From Leptolyngbyaceae cyanobacterium C42_A2020_001 (lineage in GTDB: Bacteria > Cyanobacteriota > Cyanobacteriia > Leptolyngbyales > Leptolyngbyaceae): DNA of 64,000 nt. A program made the position numbers and the translations under genes. Positions within the stretch are counted from its first letter, which is position 1, and each line of letters opens with the position of its first letter. Below the pieces are notes generated by a model. It saw only the letters and a list, made by a program, of their open reading frames with translations. It did not search any database and was not told where the DNA came from. This document shows positions 1 through 8,425 of the stretch, in pieces. Where the stretch lies: contig JACYLN010000009.1 in assembly GCA_015272515.1 (NCBI GenBank), positions 1 to 64,000 on the forward strand, in the 5' to 3' direction.

Positions 1-1032
1 TCGCTTCACCAATTTTTCGGCATCAGGTGTTTCTGTTTCTGTTTCTAACATTGCCTTAAACCAGCTGTAGGTTGGCAAGAACAACTGTCCCCAACGGGGA
101 TCGGTCAATGCGGTAACCTGCTCTGCATTTTTCAGGTGGGGTGGCAACTCTACCTGAGAGGGAACCATTTGCGTTGGTCCCTTTTTTTCCAATAGCTGAG
201 TCACGGTTTTGGCATCCGCTCCCAGCGCTTCTGCGGCCTCTGCCAGTTCTTCTTTGGAAGTACCCGATTCTTCCGCTAATTCCTCTAAAGACTTAGAGGA
301 ATCAAACCCGGAGGCTTCCAGTTGTTTTTGAGTAGTTTGCTGTTGCAATTCTGCCAGCTTCTTACCAAGCTGATAGCCCGATAATGTCACTTCCTCACTA
401 CCAAAAAACTCAATAAAGTTGTGGTGATATTGTTCTACCGATTTCCAAGCTTCCTCTAAAAGTTCTGGAGCATCGCTGTAGAGATGGTACTTGTAGTTTT
501 GTTTGAAATTACCGATCGCGACTGCTAGCTTAGGCTTACCCAGCTTACCCAAAGATGTCCACGGGCTAAAAAACATCCAAATTGCGTCATTCACAGGCGC
601 AATTTGGGTTAACACAATTTCACCCACTTTCAGCCGTGCCATTGCCTCTAGCGCTTTGCTATCTGTTGGCTTGACGAGATAGCGTTTAGCCGTCGTCCAG
701 TTCATCAACTCAAACCCATCTGGCAAGATTTGCAGCACTTCAAACAACCCGACAAATGCACGATGCCATTCTTGAACAAGCTGGCGATCGCTGTTTGACA
801 GGTCTGTCTCCTCTTCCAGAAAAAGCTGGATTGGCGTTGTGTTGCCTACTCTGCCTTCAGTGATAAACCGATCCACCACAAGAGCGCGCTGATGCATGTC
901 CTGTTGTTGCGATCGCGACAATTGTTCAGCACTAAACGTTTCTAGAGCAACTGCTAAATCTCCTTCCACATCCATCACAAAGTCCGTCAGGGCTTGTTTC
1001 AGTTCTCCAGCACGCTTCAAAATGTCACTCAC
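1..1032 (-). CDS. Conserved cyanobacterial protein of unknown function, 3' end cut by the window
   Basis: This reading frame runs open for 344 codons from a GTG start at 1032 to the left edge without a stop, so its C-terminus is missing. The start is supported by an AGGAG ribosome binding site 8 nt upstream. The N-terminus reads MSDILKRAGELKQAL, and the frame continues with motifs typical of a conserved soluble protein, such as VDRFITEG, PDGFELMNW, LGKPKLAVAIGNFK and EEAWKSVEQYHH. A helical, acidic stretch follows (KSLEELAEESGTSKEELAEA). There is no signal peptide or membrane segment. I remember similar proteins across cyanobacteria but no assigned function, so none is given. It is divergent from the TfoX-domain gene. 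Confidence 0.8.
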   Translation of the reverse strand, partial: MSDILKRAGELKQALTDFVMDVEGDLAVALETFSAEQLSRSQQQDMHQRALVVDRFITEGRVGNTTPIQLFLEEETDLSNSDRQLVQEWHRAFVGLFEVLQILPDGFELMNWTTAKRYLVKPTDSKALEAMARLKVGEIVLTQIAPVNDAIWMFFSPWTSLGKLGKPKLAVAIGNFKQNYKYHLYSDAPELLEEAWKSVEQYHHNFIEFFGSEEVTLSGYQLGKKLAELQQQTTQKQLEASGFDSSKSLEELAEESGTSKEELAEAAEALGADAKTVTQLLEKKGPTQMVPSQVELPPHLKNAEQVTALTDPRWGQLFLPTYSWFKAMLETETETPDAEKLVKR

Positions 1033-1168
1033 GCTAATTTCTCCTCTCTCTTTAGTGGTACCCTACTGCTCCACACAAAAGCTTGCCTACCATCTCAGGA
1101 AAGAGAATTGCCCAAACTTAATCATCCCGAAGAGGGAGTTTAATAAAGAAGACGCATTTAATCCTGGG

Positions 1169-1528
1169 ATGGCAAGCAAAGCATTTTGTGAGTTAGTGCT
1201 AAAACAGTTGAATCAGGTGGCTCCAGTTACGGCTCGTGCCATGTTTGGTGGGTATGGGCTTTACATAAATGGACTGATGTTTGCGCTAATTGCCAATGAT
1301 GTTGTGTACTTTAAGGTGAATGATAGCAATCGCGAAGACTTTTTAACGGCAGGAATGCAACCGTTTATCTATCACGGTAAGCACAAACCAATTCAAATGT
1401 CTTACTACCAGTTACCAGAGGCAATTTGGGATGGTGTTGCAACCCTGAGCGTTTGGGTGGAAAAAGCCCACACTGCCGCTCGACAGGAAAAAGTCAAACA
1501 GAAGCCTAAAAAGAATGCCTACAAATGA
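1169..1528 (+). CDS. TfoX/Sxy N-terminal domain protein
   Basis: This is a 119-residue protein that matches the TfoX N-terminal domain throughout. The hallmark is TARAMFGGYGLYINGLMFALI, followed by DVVYFKVND and a Pro-rich YYQLPEAIWD segment. It lacks the C-terminal helix-hairpin-helix domain of full TfoX/Sxy competence regulators, as do many stand-alone family members. The lysine-rich end (KQKPKKNAYK) is basic. The ATG at 1169 is chosen because the family begins just before the first helix; the frame is open upstream, but that part lies opposite the neighbouring gene. No good ribosome binding site is visible. Its stop overlaps the end of the convergent iminopeptidase gene by 10 nt. The function in cyanobacteria is unknown. 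Confidence 0.75.
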   Translation: MASKAFCELVLKQLNQVAPVTARAMFGGYGLYINGLMFALIANDVVYFKVNDSNREDFLTAGMQPFIYHGKHKPIQMSYYQLPEAIWDGVATLSVWVEKAHTAARQEKVKQKPKKNAYK

Positions 1529-2466
1529 GCAAAGCGATCGCTCGCTTCCAGTAATGCTGTTTGAATTCCTGGTTCCATCATAGAATGCCCGGCATCTGGA
1601 ACAACAATAAATTCAGCCTCCTGCCAAGCGCGATGCAATTCCCAGGCAGAAATCATCGGGCAAACGATATCGTACCGTCCCTGCACAATCACAGCGGGCA
1701 GGTGGCGAATTCGCTCCACTCCCTGCAACAACTGATCTTCCCTCTCAAAAAAACCGTGATTGACAAAATAGTGACATTCAATTCGAGCAAAGGCAGCCGC
1801 AAACTCATCTTCTCCAAATTTGCTCATCAGGTCAGGATCTTGCAGTAACCTGCTAGTGCTGGCTTCCCACACTGACCAGGCCCGTGCAGCACCTAATCGA
1901 ACTTTACGATCAGAGCTAGTCAATCGCTGATAGTAAGCTGTAACTAAATCATGTCGTTCCGCAGGCGGAATTGGCTCCAAATAATTCTCCCAAGCATCTG
2001 GAAAAATATTGCTAGCACCTGATTGATAAAACCAATCAATCTCCTGTTTTCGCAACAAAAAGATTCCTCTTAAAATCAGTCCTAAACAACACTCAGGATA
2101 AGCTTGACTATAAGCTAATGAGAGAGTACTACCCCAACTTCCACCAAATACCACCCATTTATCAATGCTTAAATGCTGACGCAGTTTTTCGATATCTTCA
2201 ACTAAGTTCCAGGTTGTATTTTCTTGGAGTTCAGCATGAGGTTTGCTTTTACCACAACCACGTTGATCAAAGATTACAATTCGCCATTTTTGAGGATCAA
2301 AAAACTGCCGATAAAAGGGCACACTCCCACCGCCGGGACCTCCATGCAAAAAGACAACAGGTTTCCCTTTAGGGTTACCAGATTGTTCGTAGTAAATCTG
2401 GTGCAAAGCGGACACTTGTAACATTCCAGTTTGATACGGCTGGATGGGTGGATAGAGATTATTCAT
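1519..2466 (-). CDS. pip: Proline iminopeptidase (alpha/beta hydrolase, peptidase S33)
   Basis: The 315-residue enzyme removes N-terminal proline from peptides in the cytoplasm. The alpha/beta hydrolase signature is complete: the oxyanion-hole motif HGGPGGG at residues 41-47, FDQRGCGKS at 66-74 and the nucleophile elbow GGSWGS with Ser110. DIVCP and AGHSMMEPG near the end hold the likely catalytic Asp and His. The start MNNLYPPIQPY matches the family; an upstream ATG nine codons earlier is possible but not needed. The length agrees with the S33 prolyl aminopeptidases. There is no signal peptide. It converges on the TfoX-domain gene with a 10 nt overlap of the two stop regions. Confidence 0.93.
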   Translation of the reverse strand: MNNLYPPIQPYQTGMLQVSALHQIYYEQSGNPKGKPVVFLHGGPGGGSVPFYRQFFDPQKWRIVIFDQRGCGKSKPHAELQENTTWNLVEDIEKLRQHLSIDKWVVFGGSWGSTLSLAYSQAYPECCLGLILRGIFLLRKQEIDWFYQSGASNIFPDAWENYLEPIPPAERHDLVTAYYQRLTSSDRKVRLGAARAWSVWEASTSRLLQDPDLMSKFGEDEFAAAFARIECHYFVNHGFFEREDQLLQGVERIRHLPAVIVQGRYDIVCPMISAWELHRAWQEAEFIVVPDAGHSMMEPGIQTALLEASDRFAHL

Positions 2467-2720
2467 GGCGAAATAGGAGCCGCGATCGCTCACGGTATCA
2501 AGTTCTAAAAATTATCCCACCGTTTCATCCATCTGACTCTTGTGTCTTGCCCGCTGCATCCCAGCTTTTGCCTTCCATTTTCCTCCCATTCGGATCACCC
2601 CCATTTCAGATCGGTTCCCCGCAAACAGTGGGACTGCCACGACAAAACAGTGGGTTTTCCACACCAGATTTCTTTAAGCAGATTTGTGACCATGATGATT
2701 GAAAACCGAGGAGTTCATCA

Positions 2721-3029
2721 ATGAAACGGAAATTTGCAGCGAAGGCTTTTTCAAATTGGATTTATGGCTGGCTTCGGAACACCATTCGTCATCCCAAATA
2801 TCGCTGGTGGATAGTTGCGGGTTCACTGGTTTACTTGCTAAATCCATTTGATTTAGCTCCTGATGCTCTACCTGTCGTGGGATGGATCGATGACGGCTTG
2901 CTTGCCACCATAGTAGTGACTGAGGTTTCGCAAATGATGAGCGATCGCCGAAAAGCCCAAAACAATAAGAAGACAGTGGAAGTCAGCAAAGAAGCAACAG
3001 TAGATGTTAAAGCGATGTCGTTGAGCTAG
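2721..3029 (+). CDS. DUF1232 (YkvA-like) small membrane protein
   Basis: A protein of 102 residues with one hydrophobic segment (about residues 29-40) running into LLNPFDLAPDALPVVGWIDD, the signature of the DUF1232/YkvA family. The family is widespread, probably membrane attached, and has no established biochemical role. The C-terminal 30 residues are charged and look disordered. A GAGGAG ribosome binding site lies a few bases before the ATG. The next gene, a helical Ala/Lys/Glu-rich protein, starts 89 nt downstream in the same direction, so the two may be co-transcribed. Confidence 0.8.
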   Translation: MKRKFAAKAFSNWIYGWLRNTIRHPKYRWWIVAGSLVYLLNPFDLAPDALPVVGWIDDGLLATIVVTEVSQMMSDRRKAQNNKKTVEVSKEATVDVKAMSLS

Positions 3030-3118
3030 GTAGTGTTGATAGTTTTCTATGAGTGCGTTGGTAAGTGTGGTTAGTCGTGTGTTTTCTGGTTGAAGGTTGA
3101 AGTAAGGAGGAAAAAGTT

Positions 3119-3883
3119 ATGGCGACAGAAGTGAAGGAACGGATTGCGGCAGATTTACAGAAAGCGAAAGAAGAAGGCAGTTTAAGAACAGATCGGATTC
3201 GAGAAATTGTTAGAGCAGCCGTCTCTCAGGCAGCGGGGGAATTGAAAGCAGGATCAGGTGAAATTCGCACCATTGCCAAAGACGCGATCGCTGCCGTGCT
3301 TGATCTGGTAAAAGAAAAAGGTCAGGCAGCCAAAGCCGAGGTTACAGCATCAGTGGAAGGCGTGGTTGATGGCATTCGAGATTCTAGACAGGCACAAATC
3401 GCCAACACTCAGGCTCAGGTGAACCATCTCCAGACCGAGTTAGATACTCAAACCCAAGAACTTGAAGCTGAAGTCGATGGGGCGCTCGTAGCGATTGCCA
3501 CGGAAGCCAAGCAGTCCTCCTCTGAATTTAAAACGCTGCTAGGAAAAATTGTGGACAACATTCGTGACAGCAAGCAATTTGCCGCCGCCAAAGAGCAATA
3601 CGAAAAAGTGAAAACACAACTGGCAGTGCTGGATGAACGCCTGGCAGAACGCTATGGCGATCGCTACGAACAAGTGAAACAACAGCTTGAAAAATACTGG
3701 GAAACAGCAAAAGTCTGGTATGAGCAGCGCCGTGTTGAAGTTGAAACCGGAGCAACTGATCCCGTTCAGCGTAGCCAAACCGATTTGGGTAGCAAGTTTG
3801 CCGATGCAGGTACCTTTGTTGCTCGAAAAGAACAAGAAATTAAAGCTCGAATTAAAGATGCCCTTCACTCCGAAGGTCACTAA
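3119..3883 (+). CDS. Ala/Lys/Glu-rich helical protein, function unknown
   Basis: This 254-residue protein has no domain I can name. It is almost wholly predicted helix: a regular pattern of Ala, Lys, Glu and Gln with repeated KAK, KEKGQAAKAEV and QAQVNHLQTELDTQTQELEAE type stretches that suggest coiled coil around residues 90-200. There is no signal peptide, membrane segment or cysteine. Composition recalls apolipoprotein-like, LEA-like or histone H1-like stress proteins, but this is only resemblance. A very strong AAGGAGG ribosome binding site precedes the ATG, which suggests high expression. It follows the DUF1232 gene in the same direction and ends before a strong hairpin at 3977-4008. Confidence 0.75.
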   Translation: MATEVKERIAADLQKAKEEGSLRTDRIREIVRAAVSQAAGELKAGSGEIRTIAKDAIAAVLDLVKEKGQAAKAEVTASVEGVVDGIRDSRQAQIANTQAQVNHLQTELDTQTQELEAEVDGALVAIATEAKQSSSEFKTLLGKIVDNIRDSKQFAAAKEQYEKVKTQLAVLDERLAERYGDRYEQVKQQLEKYWETAKVWYEQRRVEVETGATDPVQRSQTDLGSKFADAGTFVARKEQEIKARIKDALHSEGH

Positions 3884-3976
3884 ACCTCAGGTTGCAACAA
3901 AATCTTGCCCACGTTCAGATCATTAGCTTTTCGTTAGAGAAATCCCAGCTTCCGAGTTGAGTGTGGGTTAAAAAGC

Positions 3977-4008
3977 AAAAAGGGGACATCTAACAATGTC
4001 CCCTTTTT
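3977..4008 (-). terminator. Perfect hairpin terminator, usable on both strands
   Basis: Two 13-base arms, AAAAAGGGGACAT and ATGTCCCCTTTTT, are perfect complements around a 6-base loop. The stem has a GC core and ends in a run of T on either strand. It lies directly after the 3' end of the minus-strand tRNA-Leu and about 90 nt after the plus-strand gene ending at 3883, so it probably stops transcription from both sides. Confidence 0.88.
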
Positions 4009-4010
4009 CA

Positions 4011-4092
4011 TGGGCAGAGCGAGACTCGAACTCGCAAGGATTTCTCCGCCGCATTTTGAGTGCGGTGCGTCTACCAATTCCGCCATCCGCCC
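4011..4092 (-). tRNA. tRNA-Leu (anticodon CAA)
   Basis: Read on the minus strand, the sequence folds as a class II tRNA. The acceptor stem is GGGCGGA/TCTGCCC with discriminator A, the D arm contains AATTGGTAGACGC, and the anticodon stem CCGCA/TGCGG encloses the loop CTCAAAA with anticodon CAA, which reads UUG. The T arm contains GTTCGAGTC. CCA is not encoded. A hairpin terminator follows immediately downstream. Confidence 0.95.
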
Positions 4093-4149
4093 TTGTATGG
4101 CTTTCTTATTATACTCAACTCGGTGATTTTTTAGAGTAGAACTTGAGCA

Positions 4150-4461
4150 ATGAAAAATATTTTCCAGAACCTGCCGCAGCAGTTGGACGCAGAGGTATTT
4201 GAAATTCTTGTTAGGCACGAAACCGTGAAAATTGAGAGGATTGTCTCAAAAGGGCACACATCTCCCCAAAGCGGATGGTACGACCAGGAACAAAACGAGT
4301 GGGTGATTGTTTTACAGGGAGAAGCAATCATCTTGTTTGAACATGGAGAACCGATGCGATTAACTGCTGGAAGTTATCTCAACATTCCATCCCATCAAAA
4401 GCATCGAGTAGATTGGACAGATCCAACACAAGCAACCATCTGGTTGGCAGTTCATTATTAA
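4150..4461 (+). CDS. Small cupin-domain protein
   Basis: This 103-residue protein is a single cupin barrel. Visible features are the QSGWYDQEQNEWVIVLQGEA stretch, which matches cupin motif 1 with the usual metal-binding His replaced, then GEPMRLTAGSYLNIPSHQKHRV, which matches motif 2 with PSHQKHRV carrying the conserved His. It is similar to uncharacterised cupins related to phosphomannose isomerase. The ligand and reaction cannot be told from the sequence. The ATG at 4150 gives a normal family length; the ribosome binding site is weak. It lies just beyond the tRNA-Leu and converges on the M48 protease gene. Confidence 0.8.
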   Translation: MKNIFQNLPQQLDAEVFEILVRHETVKIERIVSKGHTSPQSGWYDQEQNEWVIVLQGEAIILFEHGEPMRLTAGSYLNIPSHQKHRVDWTDPTQATIWLAVHY

Positions 4462-4472
4462 GCTTGTGTGGG

Positions 4473-4528
4473 TAATGGGTAACCGGAAATGAAGAGTGGA
4501 GTATACCTCACCTTCTCATTACCCATTA
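4473..4528. repeat. Inverted repeat of the TAATGGGTAA type
   Basis: Between the convergent cupin and M48 genes, TAATGGGTAA (4473-4482) is mirrored by TTACCCATTA (4519-4528). The unit resembles the short repeats seen elsewhere in this window, for example near 50660. It could fold into a hairpin between the two 3' ends, but it lacks a T run. Confidence 0.6.
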
Positions 4529-4533
4529 TCTGA

Positions 4534-5406
4534 CTACCAATTCCGCCAACCACCCTTGACTGCACTCCTGTCACCCTGTTCCACGGGACGACTGTCCAAT
4601 AATGCCTGATACGCCTGGCTGCTACCCCAGCGATCAATTTCTCTGGCTCGTAACACGGGCACAGGATGGGTAAGTTGGGCGGTCATTGCTTGTTTCAGCA
4701 GTTCGCCAATCTGATCATTGCTGATGTCGTCATAGGCTCTAGCTTGTGCCAAAAATGCATCCAGGTTAAGTTGGCTGGCAAGGGTGGGCGAACCTCCTGC
4801 CAGTTTCATCAATACGGAAGCGACGACTCGCGGATTTTGGGTTGCCAGCAGGGCGGCGCGATCGCAAGTAAATTCGGCACAACGCACCCACTCCATCAAC
4901 TGCATTTGCAGCGATTGGGCGATCGAGGCTCCCCAGGGTAACTGTCCCGCTGCTAACACCAAAATATTTGCCAGGGTTAAATACACCCCATGCTCACACT
5001 TCAAATGTCCCAGTTCGTGAGCCAGAACCGCTTGAATTTCTTCGGGTGTGAGTAATTCCAGCAGGGAGGTATGCACCACAATAAATGGTTGCTTCCCGCG
5101 CATGGCAAAGGTATAAGCGTTGGGTACTGGATGCTGGCGCACGTAGAGCTGGGGCGGTTCCAGATCCAAAATTTTGCAGGCTTCAATCAGCAACGTATGC
5201 AGTTCAGGTAATTGCTGTTCGCTTACCAGGATGCTAGCCGCAATATTTTCCAGATAAAAATACTGTTCTGCCACTGGCCCAAGCAGGTTGCGAACCAGCA
5301 CATCTAACCCAGGCAATTGCTTCAATGCAGCGGTTGCCTCCAGGTCAAGCGGGTGGCGAAAATGATCGGATCTTAGACCAAGCAAGGGAATCTTAAAAGC
5401 AGACAT
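4534..5406 (-). CDS. M48 family zinc metallopeptidase
   Basis: A 290-residue protein carrying the zinc-peptidase motif HELGH in EIQAVLAHELGHLKCEHGVYL, with ECAEFTCDR-like context (WVRCAEFTCDRAALLA) supplying the third zinc ligand Glu. This is the arrangement of the Ste24/HtpX-like M48 peptidases. One hydrophobic stretch after the HELGH helix may dip into the membrane, but there is no N-terminal signal. The start MSAFKIPLLGLR is preferred over one 14 codons upstream because it precedes the conserved LGLRSDHFRHPLDLEA region. No strong ribosome binding site is seen. Its role is probably protein quality control, inferred from the family. Confidence 0.88.
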   Translation of the reverse strand: MSAFKIPLLGLRSDHFRHPLDLEATAALKQLPGLDVLVRNLLGPVAEQYFYLENIAASILVSEQQLPELHTLLIEACKILDLEPPQLYVRQHPVPNAYTFAMRGKQPFIVVHTSLLELLTPEEIQAVLAHELGHLKCEHGVYLTLANILVLAAGQLPWGASIAQSLQMQLMEWVRCAEFTCDRAALLATQNPRVVASVLMKLAGGSPTLASQLNLDAFLAQARAYDDISNDQIGELLKQAMTAQLTHPVPVLRAREIDRWGSSQAYQALLDSRPVEQGDRSAVKGGWRNW

Positions 5407-5538
5407 AGTGCAACACGGCGACCTTATGGCAGCGATCGAACGATGCAACGCTCCCTTTAAAGGAACGGTTCATTCAATTGGCTTTCCGTCAGTATAGCGA
5501 GTTCTTCAGCCAGGCTGCACCCAGAGTTAAAAAGCCAA

Positions 5539-6894
5539 CTACTTAGACACGACAGACGGCGGCAGCGAATCTGTAGCCTCGGAGACTCGTTGTAAGCGGG
5601 CACCTAACTTTTGCAGCTTCGTCTCAAGTTGCTCGTATCCGCGATCTAAGTGATGCAGCCCTTGAATAGAGGTTTTGCCTCTTGCCGCTAAGCCTGCCAG
5701 CACCAACGCCGCAGATGCCCGCAGATCCGTTGCCACAACAGGCGCGCCCGATAACATGGGCACTCCACGCACGATCGCGATATTTCCCTTGACGCGAATA
5801 TCAGCCCCCATGCGGTTTAGTTCTGCCACATGGCGCAACCGATTCTCAAACACCGTTTCTGAAATCACGCTGTCCCCTTCGCTTAGGGTCATCAACGCCA
5901 TGAACTGCGCCTGCATATCGGTGGGAAAGCCAGGATAAGGCAGAGTTTCAATATCCGTTGCTCGATAGCGATCCGTGGGGATAATTCGCAGGGTGTTCAT
6001 GCCTTCCTGCATGACGCGCACCCCCATTTCCTGAAGTTTGGCAATTACAGCGGTCAGGTGATCGGGAATGACGGGAGACAGACTAATTTCAGATTGGGTG
6101 ATTGCTCCCACCACCATAAAGGTGCCTGCTTCAACGCGATCGGGAATAATGGAATAATCGGTGGTGTGCATTTTGGGAACACCGGAAATGGTGATGGCGT
6201 TGGTTCCGGCTCCACGAATCCTGGCACCCATTGCCCGACAGAAGTTTGCCAAGGCCACCACTTCAGGTTCTTGAGCAGCGTTTTCGATAACGGTTTCGCC
6301 CTCTGCTAATGTCGCTGCCATCATCAAGGTTTCGGTAGCTCCTACACTGGGATAATCCAGGTAAATTTTGGCTCCCTGCAAACGCTTATTACCGCCTCTC
6401 AGCGAGGCATACACCATGCCGCCATCAATCTGAACATCTGCCCCCAGCGTTTGCAATCCTCGTACATGCAAATCCACCGGACGAGCACCGATCGCGCATC
6501 CTCCCGGCAAGGGCACACGCGCCACTCCCAAACGGGCAAGCAGCGGCCCAATAATGAAAAAGCTGGCACGGAGTTGACTTACCAATTCGTAAGGCGCTTT
6601 TGACTGCCCAATGGAAGACGCATCAATGGTTAAACTATCTCCCTGACGCTCTAGTTTGACTCCTAGCGATGCCAAAATCTCACCCATCCGAGCCACATCA
6701 ACAAGCTGCGGAACGTTACGAAGACGACACTCTTCAGGACATAGAATTGCACCTGCCATGAGCACAAGCGCCGAATTTTTTGCTCCACTGATCTTGACGT
6801 TTCCACTCAGGGGATAACCACCCCAAATTTCTAGGATGGAATCTTGCTCCTCAAGGGAGGAATGGGTATTGGATAGGCTAGGGGAGAGAGAAAT
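5539..6894 (-). CDS. murA: UDP-N-acetylglucosamine 1-carboxyvinyltransferase, apparent ATT start
   Basis: MurA transfers enolpyruvate from PEP to UDP-GlcNAc, the first committed step of peptidoglycan synthesis in the cytoplasm. The frame shows the catalytic Lys-Asn pair in ISGAKNSAL (residues 39-40), the active-site Cys loop [31 protein letters not shown] and [13 protein letters not shown]. The first ATG in frame would remove the Lys-Asn pair, so the gene must start earlier. Between an in-frame TAG and the conserved IWGGYPLSG there is no ATG, GTG or TTG. A GGAGGA lies exactly 7 nt before an ATT at 6894-6892. That start gives 451 residues, close to cyanobacterial MurA. A sequencing error upstream is the alternative. 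Confidence 0.9.
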   Translation of the reverse strand: MSLSPSLSNTHSSLEEQDSILEIWGGYPLSGNVKISGAKNSALVLMAGAILCPEECRLRNVPQLVDVARMGEILASLGVKLERQGDSLTIDASSIGQSKAPYELVSQLRASFFIIGPLLARLGVARVPLPGGCAIGARPVDLHVRGLQTLGADVQIDGGMVYASLRGGNKRLQGAKIYLDYPSVGATETLMMAATLAEGETVIENAAQEPEVVALANFCRAMGARIRGAGTNAITISGVPKMHTTDYSIIPDRVEAGTFMVVGAITQSEISLSPVIPDHLTAVIAKLQEMGVRVMQEGMNTLRIIPTDRYRATDIETLPYPGFPTDMQAQFMALMTLSEGDSVISETVFENRLRHVAELNRMGADIRVKGNIAIVRGVPMLSGAPVVATDLRASAALVLAGLAARGKTSIQGLHHLDRGYEQLETKLQKLGARLQRVSEATDSLPPSVVSK

Positions 6895-6901
6895 AGGTCT
6901 G

Positions 6902-6907
6902 TCCTCC
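6902..6907 (-). promoter_or_regulatory. Shine-Dalgarno GGAGGA that points to an ATT start for murA
   Basis: On the minus strand GGAGGA is followed by 7 nt and then ATT (6894-6892), the only plausible initiation site before the conserved MurA N-terminus. An in-frame TAG lies 8 codons upstream of the ATT, which limits the possible starts. Confidence 0.65.
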
Positions 6908-7100
6908 GAATCAACTAAACAGGTCTAAATTTCGGTCTTGATTCTACAGGAAACATTTCAGTTGTCCAATTTTTTTGAGCAGTCTTTTGATGTAGATTAA
7001 TAGCACTGTGCCTCCAAATGAAAAACTTTTTCGTTAAACTGGTTGACAGTGATCCGTAACTATCTGATGATTATGAATCGCGGATCAAGACGACCGCTAA

Positions 7101-7184
7101 GCGGAACTGGCGGAATTGGCAGACGCGCTAGATTCAGGTTCTAGTGGTAGCAATACCTTCCGGGTTCAAGTCCCGGGTTCCGCA
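7101..7184 (+). tRNA. tRNA-Leu (anticodon CAG)
   Basis: The acceptor stem is GCGGAAC/GTTCCGC with discriminator A. The D arm carries AATTGGCAGACGC, the anticodon stem CTAGA/TCTAG encloses TTCAGGT with anticodon CAG (reads CUG), a long variable arm TGGTAGCAATACC follows, and the T arm has GGTTCAAGTCC. CCA is not encoded. The long variable arm confirms class II leucine tRNA. A terminator-like hairpin follows at 7203. Confidence 0.96.
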
Positions 7185-7202
7185 TTCTATTGAATGCAAT
7201 GA

Positions 7203-7230
7203 GAAGCCTGCTTGTGAAAGTGGGCTTTTT
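7203..7230 (+). terminator. Hairpin terminator after tRNA-Leu (CAG)
   Basis: AGCCTGC and GTGGGCT pair with two G-U wobbles around TTGTGAAA and are followed by a T run. It sits 18 nt after the tRNA, as expected for a factor-independent terminator. Confidence 0.75.
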
Positions 7231-7334
7231 CTACTTTTTGACGGATTAAAGCCTTAGTTTTTTTAATCAATTCTTGCTTGATGTAACAAAATTTTAATCA
7301 TTCATCCGAGGTGTCTGGATCTGCTTCTGACTCC

Positions 7335-8120
7335 ATGCTAACTAGCCTGCAAAACCCTTTAGTGAAGCAACTGCGAAAGCTGCACCGCGCCAAAGAGCGA
7401 CGGGAGCAGGGTGTATTTTTGCTGGAAGGTACGCATTTGCTGGAAGCGGCGTGTGCAGCTAATCGAGCGATCGCCCTTCTCTGTTGTACTCCCGCCTGGC
7501 AGGCGAAGCATTCGGAGCTATGGCAGCAGGCAAGCCAACACGCCGAACGCACCGAAATTGTCAGCCCAGACGTACTTAAGGCGATCGCCACAACGGTTGA
7601 GCCAGATGGTGTGGTAGCAACGATTGAACGCACCTCCACGCCCACACCCATCTTCACTCACCTGGGATTAGTGCTCGAAACCATTCAAGACCCCGGTAAT
7701 CTGGGCACGATGATTCGCACGGTTGCCGCTGCCGGAGCCGAAGGTTTGTTACTCAACGCTGATAGTGTTGATCCCGACCATCCCAAAGTATTGCGGGCTT
7801 CTGCTGGGCTGTGGTTTCAAGTGCCGATCGCCAACAGCCCTGATCTGTCTACAGATCTCAAACGCTATAAGCAGCAAGGATTTCAGCTTATTGCCACGCT
7901 GCCGACTGCCACCCAAACCTATTGGCAAGTTGATCTGCAAAAACCAACCCTATTATTGATGGGAAACGAAGGCTCTGGACTGTCTCCAGCCATCGCCGCT
8001 TTAGCTGATGTGGAAGTCAGCATCCCCTTAAGCCCAGGAGTGGAGTCGCTGAATGTTGCGATCGCGGCGGCACTAATTCTGTATGAAGTTAGGCGACAAC
8101 GGGAATACGCTAAGGAATAA
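7335..8120 (+). CDS. TrmH/SpoU-family RNA 2'-O-methyltransferase
   Basis: The 261-residue protein has the two-part build of TrmH/RlmB-type enzymes: an N-terminal substrate-binding domain (FLLEGTHLLEAA) and a C-terminal SPOUT knot. The three SPOUT motifs are visible: motif 1 in ETIQDPGNLGTMIRTVAAAG, motif 2 in LLMGNEGSGLS and motif 3 in IPLSPGVESLNVAIAAALILYE. It uses S-adenosylmethionine to methylate the ribose of an rRNA or tRNA nucleotide; the target position cannot be told. ATG at 7335 (MLTSLQNPLVKQLR) is chosen because the family starts there; a GTG 8 codons upstream is possible. No strong ribosome binding site is seen for either. Confidence 0.9.
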   Translation: MLTSLQNPLVKQLRKLHRAKERREQGVFLLEGTHLLEAACAANRAIALLCCTPAWQAKHSELWQQASQHAERTEIVSPDVLKAIATTVEPDGVVATIERTSTPTPIFTHLGLVLETIQDPGNLGTMIRTVAAAGAEGLLLNADSVDPDHPKVLRASAGLWFQVPIANSPDLSTDLKRYKQQGFQLIATLPTATQTYWQVDLQKPTLLLMGNEGSGLSPAIAALADVEVSIPLSPGVESLNVAIAAALILYEVRRQREYAKE

Positions 8121-8140
8121 GAACTTATTAAAAATGACGC

Positions 8141-8399
8141 GATGTGCGACTTTCTTGAAGTTCCCTTCAATACTGCATCTGCCCTCATCCCCAGCCCTTC
8201 TCCCAACGTTAGGAGAAGGGAGCCAGAAAGGGTTCAAACTCCCTCCTCGCCCAGATTTGGGAGAGGAGGGTTGGGGAGGTGAGGGCGAAATAGTTGCACA
8301 TCGCGTTAAAAATGAAAAGTTCAAATCTTCCACACGTGGAAGAAGGGCTGGGATGAGGGCAGTGCAAAGCTCATCAGCATTTTAGGAAAGTCGCACATC
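8141..8399. repeat. Nested foldback (MITE-like) element
   Basis: Perfect 14-base ends GATGTGCGACTTTC (8141-8154) and GAAAGTCGCACATC (8386-8399) are inverted. Inside them a second inverted pair, about 22 bases long with one bulge, runs from 8179 to 8201 (CTGCCCTCATCC...) and 8340 to 8362. A third copy of the end motif, GCACATCGCG, occurs near 8294. The centre holds short self-complementary C/T-rich and G/A-rich tracts. No long ORF is present, so this is a non-coding foldback element. No clear target-site duplication was seen. Confidence 0.7.
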
Positions 8400-8425
8400 C
8401 CATACACTTTGAATTTTTCATTGTC

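Noticed and set aside
896-1168. N-terminal extension of the TfoX-domain frame by 91 codons
   Set aside because: Up to 1032 it lies opposite the better supported minus-strand gene, and the TfoX domain starts only after 1169.
8130-8400. Insertion sequence with transposase at the foldback element
   Set aside because: No transposase-like frame or long ORF was found, so it is only a non-coding element.
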